From Diadema setosum (taxonomy: Eukaryota; Echinodermata; Echinoidea; Diadematoida; Diadematidae), in assembly GCF_964275005.1 (NCBI RefSeq), contig NC_092698.1, forward strand, positions 24,890,947 to 24,954,946: DNA of 64,000 nucleotides, given 5' to 3'. The translations under genes and the position numbers were made by a program. The notes beneath the pieces were generated by a model. That model ran no database searches. It saw only the letters and a program-made list of their open reading frames with translations, and was not told the origin of the DNA. How positions within the stretch are numbered: position 1 is the stretch's first letter; each line of letters opens with the position of its first letter. This document shows positions 31,158 through 53,263 of the stretch, one piece after another.

Positions 31158-31355
31158 CTGAAATTGCGCTACAACTTACACAAAATGAAGCAACCTCACG
31201 CAGAAGAACTTTGAGAGAAATCGGAACAATTCAACAGATAGTGATGATCTTTCAAAATAATTGTCCAAATTCCAAATGAGCGTGTTGAAAGGAATGCACA
31301 TACAGTTTTGCTCCCGCCGGCAAAGTCGCCGCTCACGGGTAGACCACATTTCTGG

Positions 31356-40563
<9,208 letters not shown>

Positions 40564-43500
40564 TATATAGCCGGTCTGTCGAAATGAACCTAGGGGTGTG
40601 AAAAGAATTGAAAACAGGAGTTCGACACACGACGAACGACTCAGCTCGATGTAACCGACCGTTTCACCAGACATTATTTAAGTCACCAGATGAAAAGACG
40701 CACTGTGGTGTGTTCCCCGTCAATGCCATCATAATATATAATGCGTCGTGCAGCGGAAGATAAAGAATGATGGACAAACACTAACTAAACGACAGTCCCA
40801 CCAGGCCCGAAGGCCGCAATGCACTTTCATCCAATTACCATGATACTTCAGTTATAGTCTTGGAATTTCTCTCAATAAGACAATCCAAATAGACAAATGG
40901 TCAATGCAACAAAAATAGGTATAGGGTGACATATTTTACTGTAATTGATTCCCTACTTGCACAAACGCACACAAGTACGCACACACACACACATACGCAA
41001 AGAAATTTAATATTTTACTAAATAGCTTTACACTAAACACTACGCGTGCGCTTACAAAGTTATCACAGCCATTAACTATCATTGAGTGATTTTATATATC
41101 AACAAGTCAAAAGGCCTACTTTTACCTGTATGTGAATTGCGTATCCTGTAGTCTGGGACGATCAGAAGGGAATGCAAGCTCACCTCAGCTCACCTCGCCA
41201 ATCAATGACCTGACACACGGAGGCTTTGAGACATGGATGTGTCCTTTGTGCGGTGTCCTTACCTGTTCCATTTAGGTCTCCCTCTCTCAACAATGGCCAC
41301 ACTTCAGCATTTCGCGGTACGTGTTGTCTGACCATGAAAGCTATCTGTACTAACGGTCCTTATGCCGCACACCGAGCTATCATATCGCGTTTTGCTCCAG
41401 TGATTCAGATTGTGATCATGATAATACACAAAAAAGAAAGAAAGAAAAATGAGCGAGGTAATGGAACACGCATGATTGAAAAACTCTAAAAGAGAGTAAA
41501 ATAAGATGAAATAGAATGAAATCCTTTCATGTTGGTTGGCACAGGTTGGCGTGCATCATATCTACTCAAGGCAAAATATCAGGATTTGCAATTACTGCAC
41601 GCCAACCCTGCCCGACACGAACAGAGTCCTTTAGGTCAGAGAGCGTCAATTAACAATGGGTTAGCTTACCGTGACATTCATCATGAGTGACACAATGTAA
41701 CTGGTGTGTCACAAACGATATGCTGAAGTATTCGGGGATTCGAAACAAACAAACAAACAAACAAACAAACCTGTGCCAAGTGGCACGGACAGACGTTACT
41801 TATTTGCAAGCCTTATACTCCTATACTTGAACGTCTTTTTTGTTTGTTTGTTTGTCTTTTTGTTGTGTGCGTGTGCGTGTGCGTGTGTTTGTACTTGCCT
41901 GTTTCTATTTCTCTCTTTCTCCACCCCTTTCTCTCTCTCTCTCAGTCCGTCTGTTTGTCGGTCTGTCTGTCTGCTGTTTGTCTTTATCTTCGCCCCGTAT
42001 CTTTCCGCGGTCATCTTGATCCTCAACAAGGTGTAAAACGCTTGCCATCTCGACCACCTTAGAATCAACACTATTACAAGACAGACATATTGCAAAGAGA
42101 CTAAGGAGAGGTGTAGCAACATCTGCAGGTTTTATCAATGTTTCACAATTATACTTGTAAACAATCTCAAGCCAGTCCTATACTAGAAAAAAAAAAAACC
42201 TGATTTCATCAGTTTCATCAATTTCGTATCGGTTTTTTTTTTTTTTTTTTTCAGGTAGGTCTACTACATTGAGACTTTATCTAATGTATATTCATGTTGT
42301 GATTTTCAGCATGTCTATACATACACACTGATTTTCCCCAATCACGATGCCTTCTAAGCCTCCCTCGGGGCTCTACCCCCCCCCCCCCCCCCACACACAC
42401 ACACATACACCCCAATCCATATTAGCATTCCTTACAAATATTTTTTCAAATCCATTAATACGATATTACCAATGACTTTTCTTTTGAACATTAACATTCC
42501 TTGTCAGTAACCGATTTTCGAACCCTTTACCTAACTTTTGCTAATAGTGATTTTGTGTCCAATACAAAGGCAGCATCAACACACGCCTGTGCGATTCGAC
42601 ATGCGATCGAGATCGATTTGGGCGTAGGTGCTCGCTATGCGATTCTCTTGCGAGTGTGTTCGACCAAAGCTGGAAGTTGCAAAAATTTTGAACACATCCA
42701 CAATTTTGCGGCCGCTAGTGACTCCACCAAAAGTTATGTTTCTTTTATCTCTTACAGCAATAAAAAAAAATGCATACCATGACATCACATGTATGCCAGT
42801 AATGTGAAATTTTCGAAACAGTTGCATTACTGCACTTCATTTTACATTAAAATATACCTATTTCTATGTTACGAATGATGAAGCCAATGAAATATCAGAA
42901 TACCTATGTGTTGGCAACTTAATACTGCCTCCAAAACAAATGCTCCTCAACTGCACATATGGTGTGGATGCCATTGACCTCAAAGCATAGGGCATGAAGA
43001 AGACTTGTATGCTCTGCCATAAATGTACAAATTTATATCGGAATACTGTTGCTCACATTTCATCTATACTTTGTTTTAATAATTCTATAGCATGTTGTGA
43101 TATTTGCCTACTATTACTGTGAATACCATAGACGTGTACATACTCAGTACATTATTCTGTTAGCAATTTTGAAGCCTCCGAAACACACAAGTATGAAATT
43201 TCAACTTCGACAAAAATAATTCAATTTCGTTGGAATTTGGATTGATATTCGTTTACGAAATAATGCTTTATGTGAAGAGTTTGTTTAGTACTATATCAAT
43301 CTCGTAATTTAAAGTTTGTATTCAAATGATTGTGACAACCTTCTGTCAGGATAAAAATGTTTTTATATTTCAACTGTTCACAGCAAAGGAAAGGATGCAA
43401 TATAATTGTCCTTTGTATATTCTTTTTGGCTATTGTTGGCGACCAAAAATTTGGTGTTATTTTTACTCAAATCATCTCATGTACAATAATAATAACCACT

Positions 43501-46500
43501 GTATTTGTCATGTCTAGCGAACAGATTAAGCTCCAGGATGACAAAAATAAAATGTAAAAATGCTGACGTTCCAACACAAAATAAAGGCCAAGAAAACAGT
43601 AAATAGAAAATAGAAAATGTCTTTTTTCACCTTTTTGCCATACCAAAATTACACCCATTACTGTAAAAGTGACCATGGGCAAATGCATGATCATCAAAGA
43701 TACAAAACTAAAAAAAAAAAAATAAATAAAAAAATAAAAAAACTCGCAAGGAAAAAATAGCACATGATCGACTTAAATGTATAAATTTCAACATGAGTGA
43801 AAAAAAAAAAAACTTGTTCGGAGTTTATTGCTCTACCACACTACAGTTAAACGAAGTGGATAAATTTCTGATTGGATGAAAAGTATTTTGTCTTTCGTGC
43901 CAATGTACAAGCAGAATACTCTTTCATATAGTAGGACTATCTCTGGCAGGTACAAAGTGTTGGATAAACATACATCATTACGAAGGCAACAGAGCCACAA
44001 TTATCTAGTGCTCTCAAAAAATACACATCTTCATGCTGCTTTTACATCCGCTGGAAGACAACGCTGTCCTTCACAATGAGAAGACATATTGTTGATGGCA
44101 AATAGTAAATTGAAACAATCATAAACTATTTTCCCTACAGAATCATTGTGCAGTAATGCATGTATTTCTATCAAGTTTAAACAATGAATGATTTCATTTC
44201 ATTTCATCATTATTGAGTAATCTCCAAAATATCGAGAAAAAGTGTAATTTCAGCATTGAATAGTAGAATTTTAGCATTTTAACCTGACCTCTAACCCTTG
44301 ATCTTTTACCCATGACCGCAGGATTCTCAAAACAATCACTGTCAGGCAGTACATGCATATGCTCTATACGTTTCATGACACCTTGACGCCATTTTCGAGA
44401 TATGGAGAAAATAAAAGTCACATTTTAGCATTGACACCCAACCCCCCCCCCCCCCCCCCCCAGCCCCTAAACTCGCCCGGAGAATCTTTATCTGGTAATA
44501 CATGCAGACACTACGTTAATGATAAAATACCTTCAGGCATTGCATAGACATGAGGGAAAATAATGAAATTTTGAGAATTTGGGCTTTACCTTTTGCGTAT
44601 ATGCACCTAAAAGTTAATAGGCATAACTTCGTCCACTCAAACGTACATATTACAAGTTCTATTAGGATATCTCAGTTTTTGACACAAAATTGATTACAGA
44701 TAGAAAGACGGACGGACAGACAGACGGATCAGCAGAAGTATAACATACATTGTATATGTAAAATGGCTCTCGTGTCCTTGCCTGGAAACGACTCTCTTGA
44801 GGTCTAAAATAGTCCAGTACTAGAATAAATTGGGTATAGGACTCCTATCAAAGGAAGATATATTTGCAATAGTTTCAATAACGATGTTTGTACAGATCAG
44901 ATCTCTGATCAGAGAATGAAGTCATGTGTTCCGTGAATGACACGGACAGTGACGTGATAAATTACATAGAAAAATATGATTCCCTTTCAAATGATATGAC
45001 CAAAAGTTCTCCGACTTATCAACCGTGGGCAGGTGGGCAGAGTCTATGCAAGTCTGGGCAATGAAAAGGCCTGAACAAAACACAATAGAGATGTCTCGCA
45101 TGGACCGGTGAGTGATGATTGATTAGGTTCCCCCCCCCCCCCCCGCCCCCGGTGGTGAGTCTCGAAGAGAAACTAGAGCGATGTGACTTCAATAGATACG
45201 ATCATTGGGTACACGTATACATGTATTGTACAGCATGCAATTCGCAGTCACAAGGTTACATCTCTGGAATCATACTCCCTATCTCGTGGCCCACATTCGA
45301 GTCAACAAAAGGCCGATAATTACACCATTAACGTCCTTCTCGTCCTTCTGGAAGTTGATTTTGCGTAATGTCTGTAAGCATGACACGTACTCTCCATGTG
45401 GGATCTCGTTATACATAATATTTTTTATACAGGTTGTAACATTTTGAAGGGCCAACTATAGCAGATTTTCAAAGTCTAACCTTTGCTCCTGCTTGAAAAC
45501 GGACAGGGAAAAGAACGAAAAATAAATGTGTAGAGACATTTATGTGGCCTGAGGTGGCTCTAGTTTCACCTGAATTGACCACTTACAGTAAGTAAAAGCT
45601 CTCTGTGTCACTGTAATAGAAGACTACTTGACACATTTCGTATTCCTAAGACGAATAATGACCATAGATTCAGGTACAGATTGAATGCTACTCGTCATGA
45701 CCGTTACCAGGGCCAGGGCAACTGATCAACACCTGCAGAGCAAAAGAAAAAAAAAAAAAAAAAAAAAAAGTAGCAATAATCAACAAAACGAGACAAAAAG
45801 AAAACAAAATGAAACAAGAACACAAACAAAACAAAAAAAAAAAACAGAAAAGCATTCTGAAGGCGGGAATCTAAAAAAGTATAGAAGTTAGCAGCCAGAT
45901 CTGCATGGCCGAATAATGTACCCGGTAATCAATAGGCCCGTATACACTGTTTCAAAAGGCATATGACTCGGTATATCATTATAAAAGTTCACTTTCAAAG
46001 AAGCTTCACAAACTGCCCAATACTGAAGCGATAACACAGGACCGAGCGATGTGCTTGCTTTCGCTGAGAAGCAGGCGATTGATTTGTTCTTTGTTTTTGT
46101 TTTGTTTTGTTCTGTTTCTGTTTCATCTTCTAGTATGTACTTTGTGGAATATATCTGGAAGGACTGCAAAGTGTTAAAGGGACAGTGTTGGTCTTATTTC
46201 TGACGTGTTCGATATCAATTACACATAAATTATGTCAGCATGCATTTGTCACGCTTTCAAAGATCTAACGCAGACTCGCTGCCCCTGCCGCTATACTCCC
46301 GTCCATACTCACTTCGTGTGATATTTACATAATTATCCCGTCGGGTTGAGAAAACCCATTAGTACATGCCCATACAGGCCATACTGATGTATATCCAGAC
46401 CGATTTATTCAAGATCAATTTTAAGATACTAGGTGCATTGTAATCAAGAGATTCACTTGGGTTGGTATGGTAACGCATGTCGGGTGATAAAACTTCGATT

Positions 46501-46789
46501 GGGTTTACGCTGGCTTGGTTTTTGGCCTTTTTAACATCATACGTCACAGCAGTAGGGATATAATTAGAATTTCGGGTACAGAGAGAGAGGGAAAAAAAAT
46601 GCTATGCATACTACTATTTCTTCTGTGCTGTGCTCTGCATAGAAATGAGTGTGCCTGAAGCGGCAGAGATTAACAAAACTGATAACACTTAATGCTTGCA
46701 GTTATTGCTTATCTGGAAAATTGGGAAACTTGTGGCCTGTACGTTAGTGGGTATGACTATGAATGAGGCTACATCTAGGAGGCTTTATC

Positions 46790-47005
46790 TTCTGTAAAAC
46801 ATGATATATTCGCGGCATGAATTTTTCGCTGATTGGAGCCGACGGCCTGTTTTGCGGCATGAAATTTTCGCGAACTGCCACTGGCATTCAATGCATAATG
46901 GATAGTGTAGAAAGGAACTTTCGCGTGCATTTTAATTTCGCGAATCTTCGCGCTCGCGAAATTCGCAAAATTAAAATGCACACGAACATTCCTCGTTTTA
47001 CAGTA
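46790..47005. mobile_element. MITE with TNCTGTAAAAC ends and TTCGCG words
   Basis: TTCTGTAAAACATG at the left faces CGTTTTACAGTA at the right. The interior is rich in 'ttcgcg' and 'cgcgaa', with 'gtgcattttaatttcgcgaa' facing 'ttaaaatgcacacgaa'. A shorter relative lies at 57104-57226. Confidence 0.75.
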
Positions 47006-47011
47006 CTAGTA

Positions 47012-47300
47012 TTCCCACCGGGGGCCATTTTGCCCCCCCCCCCCCCCCCTCGACGTTTCGCGCGATTATTCCGCAACGTGTGATGCTCTCGCCGCGACAT
47101 CTTATGACTTTTTTTTTTCAAGTATCGCGCAACTTCTGAGACCAAATTTGTCGCTCCCGGGCATACCGTTTTGAAACCACGCCCCTTTGAAAAAAAATTT
47201 GTCGACTCCAAAATTGCTCAAAAACGTGATTTTGTGTACAAATCCAATGTAAATTGTGTTTTTGCAATTAATTCATATAAAAATAAATACTTTTACTTTC
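47012..47300 (+). repeat. Poly-C dispersed repeat, diverged copy of 16472-16735
   Basis: A C tract followed by 'cgcgcgat', 'tatgactttt', 'cgctcccgggcataccg' and 'aaaattgctcaaaaacgtga' parallels the intron 5 copy ('cgcgatgtttcatgactttt', 'gcccgggcaccgttttgaag', 'aaaattgctcaacaatgtga'). Confidence 0.7.
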
Positions 47301-49547
47301 AATGGCTGATAATGATTTATTTTAGCCTGATTATAGTTTTAAAAGTTTCTGCGACAAATTTTGACGAAAAAAAAACAAAAAGTAAAAAACAACAAAGAAA
47401 TACATAAGAAATTCAATAAACAATAACATACATTAGAAATGATTATGAAGCCGAATTTTTGCTTCAATATTATTGTTGAGGATATTGAAAAGAATATGTT
47501 TACCAAAAATTAGAAGTCTTGGAGCTTCATTTTTTTTATTTATAGGCAAAAATATATATATTTTTTACATAAATTAGCATAAATTAATTAATATAAGATA
47601 CATAAATTAAAATTTGAAAAATCTAACTATACAGTCTTGTAGATTACATTGGCCTTTACATTAGTGCAAATTTTCGCGAGGATCGCGCGATCCGAGACCG
47701 AGATTGGGGGAAGGGGTGGGGGGGGGGGGGGGGGGTGGGGGCCAACCCGAGTGGTTTCAAGTCCCTCAAAAAACCCAGTGGGATAAGGGTCAATCTGGTA
47801 GGGCTACATGACACGGACATACCTATTCACCACAGAAGAGCACATGGACAACAGTGGTGTACGCAACAAGGAAATACTGTTAAAATCTTCATCAGATTTT
47901 CATTTATTTCACGGCAGCACACGTCATCACAAAATCACATAAATTCACACCATAAACATGTTAATTTTTGTAGTCAACATTATTACTGTATATCATGAGG
48001 TAAGACTATAGAATCTACCAAAATATTATGATAATCTTCCTTTGTAAAAGTTCAAATACCCTGATTAAGTTATCACAATCTAGAACACATTCTTCAGGCT
48101 AAGAAAAAAAAAATGAATACACATATGCATTACACATACATGTATATGTGTACATGTAAAAAGGCTAAACAGAATTTTACTGTTTGGTGGCCCTGCAATG
48201 ACAGTTACAATTGTAGTTTTACCAAAAAATCACACATTTTGTCACATTTGTCGCATGCCAATTGTCACATTCCTAATGTGATAATTAGCAGGTATGATAA
48301 GGTGCTTCGATTACCATGAAGTGCAACTAAAAAGTACATGTAAGTAAAAAAAAAAAAAGTTACAAATGAAATAAATTCATAAAACATCGAAATGAAAATT
48401 AAACTTTATAATTAGGTGAAAATTAGCAGGTATGATAAAGGGCTTCAAATGCCACATACTGTAAATGAGTTCACTATCTGGAGTCTAACATATTCACTAT
48501 TGAATGGAGGAACATGTACAAGCACGTTTTTCTATGACACCACACATCCATGAAATGATCATATTCAACAAGGGGGTATGTTGAACCTCTTTTTTTTTTT
48601 TATTGGCTAGATAAAATTTGGCCATGAAATTTGGCTGGAAGAAAAATAGTTTGGCCAAATTTGGCCATGAAATAGACTGAGTTTGCCATAAAAACTGGCA
48701 GTGAACTTGCAACCCTGGTCACAGCAGCCAGCAGAAATACATGCAGTTATCAGGCACTAAGGCAAGAATTAATTTTCCTCTTTCTTGAAAAGAAAAACAC
48801 ATAGATGCAATATACACACTAAAAAAAAAAAAAAAAAAAAAAATTGGTGGCCAATAGGGCAACCAAAACATAATTTCTTTTAAAGTGGTTGCCCGACATC
48901 TATTTCTGGTGGTTCCTAAAGGCCACCGCTAAAATATCCAGCCTTGTATGTTTATAATGTACTGTATATATAATTTGTTATCTCCTTAATGCTATTTTCG
49001 ATCACATTCTGCAATTTCTTCATTGGAGACAACAAACACATTTATAGTGCAAAGGATCAAAGACTAATAAGACATTAATGATAATTATTATACATACAAG
49101 CCACTTTTTCGATACAATAAAACCATGTATCAATATTCCTGCAAGGGGTTTGCTTAATGTCATGCAATCATTGTTAGCATAATACCTGTCCTATGCATTT
49201 TACTTTACCCGTATCAATGGAGAAAAAGAGTACAATATTGTTTCCAATTTTGTACTCTGCTGTCAATATCGCACTCAAATGTTTCTTTATACGCATGCGC
49301 AGTATCGCTTGCAAAGAAAGTGCAGTGGCATTGCGCGATGAGGTTGAGAAATGCCATAGGAGTACACGTAAATCGTCTGTGCTGTCTGCGGCAGTCGCTC
49401 GCTGATATGCTCTGTACTGTACTGCGCGTAGATACACGTCTGTGTAGTCTATTGGATAACGGTGAGTGAAACTCTTTTTCATTTTTTTTTTTTTTTTTTT
49501 TGGGGGGGGGGGGGAAATTGAATGTGATGTCGTGGAAAGTGGGTTGT

Positions 49548-49710
49548 ATGTATAACAATAATAATATTGGATTTCTTTCGTGGTGTATCAGATATATTGC
49601 AGTCATCAACATGAATATTGCACTCGTCTTCGACTCATGCAATATTCATGTTGATGAATGCAATATATCTGATATACCACTCAAGTGCATCCAACATTAT
49701 ATAATTACTT
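49548..49710. mobile_element. Hairpin element, inner arms near-perfect
   Basis: The inner arms, 49580-49622 and 49637-49680, differ at about two of 43 positions ('cagatatattgca', 'tcatcaacatgaatattgca'). Similarity continues outward more weakly ('atattggat' facing 'atccaacat'). It could be a small MITE or a hairpin-RNA source. Confidence 0.7.
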
Positions 49711-50111
49711 CGTACTCTTGTCCACATGCACAACCTGGTATTGCACACTGAGACTCAAACACTCCATTCACACCCAGTAGTAGCTTGTGGATAATGCAAC
49801 ATAGAGTCATCATGTCAATTCCACATTATTATCATCTAAAATGAATCTAATACTCGTTACATCTGTCACACGCAAATTGTGTCATTGAATCATTTCCACT
49901 CGAGCATAATGAGAGAAGATTGCAAGATTATGTTTGTGATCTTTAAATGACACGCAAATAGCAAAAAAAATAAAAAATAATAATAATATTACTTACAAAA
50001 GCTGAGCTTCCTGAACACTGTGTCCACATAACTGAGCATCCATGTCACATATCTTCACACTGGATCCATATTCACTTGATAGTGTGTGCCACATGGAACA
50101 GTATACAAATG

Positions 50112-50270
50112 ACGCACAGGTCTGAGTGCGTCAGTTGGAATTGTGTGCATAAGGTAACTATGGAATGCTTAACCCACGAGGCGAAGCCGAGTGGGTTTAG
50201 GCTAAATTCCATAGTTACTGCATGCACACTATATTCCGACTGATGCACGAAAAGACATGTGTGTCATCTG
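50112..50270. mobile_element. Hairpin element centred on CCACGAGGCGAAGCCGAGTGG
   Basis: 'taactatggaatgct' faces 'aaattccatagttac', 'ggaattgtgtgcat' faces 'atgcacactatattcc', and the centre 'cccacgaggcg' faces 'ccgagtggg'. Arms are about 75-80 bp, imperfect. No ORF. Confidence 0.65.
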
Positions 50271-50754
50271 TTTTATAGAATGGGTAATTTTCATGCCAAA
50301 AACCCCTTTTTCTATCGTGTTGATACCCGATGACAAATTTACTGGGTGCATTTCCTTTTGGCTTGCCATAGACAAGAGCCCGAAAAACCATGCATCAGTT
50401 TTTACTGGACGCATGGTTTTTCTTCAGAACCATGCATCCTTTAAATTTGATGCATGATTGTTTTAGCCAATAGGCGTCTCGTACTGAGTGCGTGAATGCT
50501 TGCTTAGTGCGCAAACCTTTGTTACAAGCGCGTATACTCTTGCTACAAGTGCAAGATAACATGTTTACCACTATGACTCAGCGTGTGGCCAGAACAAATC
50601 AACACATAGCTCTCGACCAATGAGATCGCAGGATTCTCGCTACCCATTCTATAGTAGTACATTGTAACATACAAAAACTGGAAGCTGAACAACATGATGC
50701 CGAAATCTTGACTCTTGGAAGTACCCTCTCAAAAGAGAAATTTCACTGAGAACT

Positions 50755-51080
50755 GAAGAAGCCATGGAGGCTCAAAGGATAGGACCACAGACTATCAATC
50801 ATGTGGTCCCTGGTTCAAATCCCCTGGAAGCAAACAGACATGCCCCAGGTAAGGCACTCTATGGAGGAGCCATTGTGGCCCAATGGTTGATACAATGAAC
50901 TCTCAATCATGAAGTCTGTGGTTCAAGTCACCTGGGAGCAATTGATATGCCCACATGCATGACACTTTATACATTGTACTTTATTTGCCTAGTCCTTTTG
51001 AAAGGACCTAAGGCTATTAGTTCTGTGGCAGCCTGATAAAAGGCACTACTGCATTATCCCTTGGTGTTGCATAAAATAAG
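50755..51080 (+). mobile_element. SINE with two tandem tRNA-like heads
   Basis: Two units resemble tRNA promoters. The first has 'ggaggctcaaaggatagg' and B box GGTTCAAATCC (50812-50822). The second has A box 'tggcccaatggtt' (from 50876) and B box GGTTCAAGTCA (50920-50930). A/B box spacing is about 45 in each. A body with the hairpin 'agtccttttgaaaggacct' and an A-rich end follow. Neither head forms a normal tRNA, so this is a pol III SINE relic rather than a tRNA gene. Confidence 0.7.
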
Positions 51081-53012
51081 TCCACACACTTGTAAATGGG
51101 GTTATCATATAATGTACGTGCTAAAATGATTACAACTAATGCATAGCTTGATGGTGAAATTTTTAGACAAAAAAAAGGCAACACAAAACTTCAAGCTTTT
51201 CCCATAATCATTTCAAAAGAAAAAAAAAAAGGATGCACCTATAACAGCGTGTGTTAGTAGACATGTTCTTCACAAAACGAACAAACCAAAACCTTTGTCA
51301 TTTGCCATCTTAAAAATAACTATGTGAGTATTAAAGGCTGCACACTGGCACTGGTCCAATCGTCCCTGACCAGTAACTTTTTCAGGAATTGACCAGTAAA
51401 ACATGGAAAAAAAAGGTACCTACTAGTCTGACAGACAGGTTGGACCAGCAGAAAAAAAAATGGATTAGTGTGCAGCCCTGGGCCAGTATGTATAACATTA
51501 TCAGTAAACAAGAAGCCTGAAGATAATGTGTGTGTTTGTTTGTTTTTTCCACAAATATAAGGTATCTCAAATTATGTAAAAGACATGATAGCAGTGACCC
51601 ACATTACATCAATGTTCACTTTGCACTTGATAGTACTGTATCAGTATATTATTGCATGGATGGTTGTAAAATATGAGAATATTCACTCCATAACCATTAT
51701 GAAGCACACTCCAAACAAATCATACAAAATCTCTGCACACATGATTGTCTAGTATTCAACTTCAGATCTTCTAAAGGATGTGTCAAATTCTACAACATAC
51801 ATAATGGAGCCATCATAAGGGACAAAGACTGAATTCACTTGGACTAAACTCTATGCACAACTTGTCACAAAACAGTCAAAGCCCACCAGAAAATTTAACA
51901 AGTGTCTAACATACTCAGGAAAACAGCAAGAAAGTCGGTATAGCCATGATGTCCATCTAGGTCCATGCATGCCAGGATACCCAATGTACTGCTGGAAGAA
52001 AGCATGGCTCTATAAAGACACACAAACACTAGACAAGGCACAGAATAACTGTAGCTGAGTTCCAAGCATGTTGAATACCCGGTCTCTGGAATGTTGGCAT
52101 TTGATTGGCAGATGGACTCGTCTCAAAATCGACTCTTTTTCGGTGCAAGATCACTATCAGAGCAGTGTGGACTGTACACAAGAGGTTCACATTTCATGTG
52201 AAAATAATGCTCTTATGTTTATCATTTGATCTTAATGTGATAGCTACCACAGAATGCACCGCAAGAAATGTAGCCTACAATGAAGGCATTATCAAATTTT
52301 CATATGAGTGTTGGCAGTTACTGCGGAAGACCAATAGCTTTCAATCTCCTTATGGAATTTTTTCCCCCAACATAAGGCAATTATTTACTGCACTGCATTA
52401 CTGGATAAGGCAGCAAATCAAAGATTCACAATAAATCAAACAAACACGGTATGACCCTTTGCTTCACCTGTGCTCAGAGTTTGCCTGTGCACAACAACAT
52501 TTCACTTTGGGTCAACTTTTCCCTCTGACCATCAAAGTGGTCATTTTGAATGATGCTGTCTGCATAATCACACTGAAGCAGTACTCTGCACAATGACCTC
52601 AGAGAGTTTTTAATCCTACAGGAAATACATCTCTAAAAGATTCCTGAGAAATTACTTAATAATGCCATGCAGATGTTGTATAATATTTTCAAGGCATCAC
52701 ACACCCTCTTTATCCTCACATAGGTTTACCTGACGCATGAAAACCAATGACAATCAAAGTTTAGTACCAAAAGCATTAGTACCTGATAGGAAAATGAATC
52801 TGTTCTCAGCACCAAACCAAGTTCCACTTGGCTGCTACAGAATCATTGAAATGACTGCACAAATTCAAAATTCATGATTGCACACTAATCAGACTTTCCA
52901 ATATTCATTCAAATCTTACTCATATAGGTGTATACATACTGAACTGGACACATTTAAATTCAGAAACCACACCCGCACGTCCCCTTGGTGCATTAAAAGA
53001 AGTCACAAACTT

Positions 53013-53263
53013 TTACTTGGGGGGCGCTTTAAGCTTCTCGACAGCACCCTCCTGGACTGCGCTCCTCACTACCGAATCTAGCAGCGAAGGGAAGAAGTCG
53101 CGCAGCATGGTGATGCGGGTGTACTGCGGAAAGAACACCTTGCGCTCCCGCAGGGTGGTCCCTTCCATGATGCGGTACGCCGTGTCCGCCGCCGACGTGT
53201 CAAACAACTCAGAACGGAAGGCTGCCTTGGAGAACTTCACTGCATTGGTCGTGTTGATGCTCC
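53013..53263 (-). CDS. hsd11b1l-like: Dehydrogenase copy B, exon 5 and stop
   Basis: Acceptor CAAATTCAG; ends with TAA at 53013-53015. Encodes INTTNAVKF, AYRIMEGTTLRERKVFFP, RDFFPSLLD and the C-terminus KAPPK. No ER retrieval signal of the KKxx type. Confidence 0.92.

Larger units (their letters stand above)
40564..53012. other. Intergenic region between the two dehydrogenase genes
   Basis: About 12.4 kb without a recognised gene. It holds the 5' flank of copy A (TATATAA just above its start on the minus strand), poly-C and poly-G tracts (42377, 44441, 45129, 47035, 47717), a Tc-like tail of 'gacggacagacagacgg' (44707), a TACTGTAAAACA MITE (46790), a dispersed repeat copy (47012), two hairpin elements (49548, 50112) and a SINE (50755). 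Confidence 0.55.

Noticed and set aside
42501..42782. Frame MSVTDFRTLYLTF...
   Set aside because: No domain, no splice partners, codon use like intergenic DNA.
49193..49405. Possible first exon with a donor-like site near 49460
   Set aside because: The frame is short, has no partner exon that I can find and no recognised domain.
50755..50930. tRNA genes
   Set aside because: B boxes are present but acceptor and anticodon stems do not close; better explained as SINE heads.
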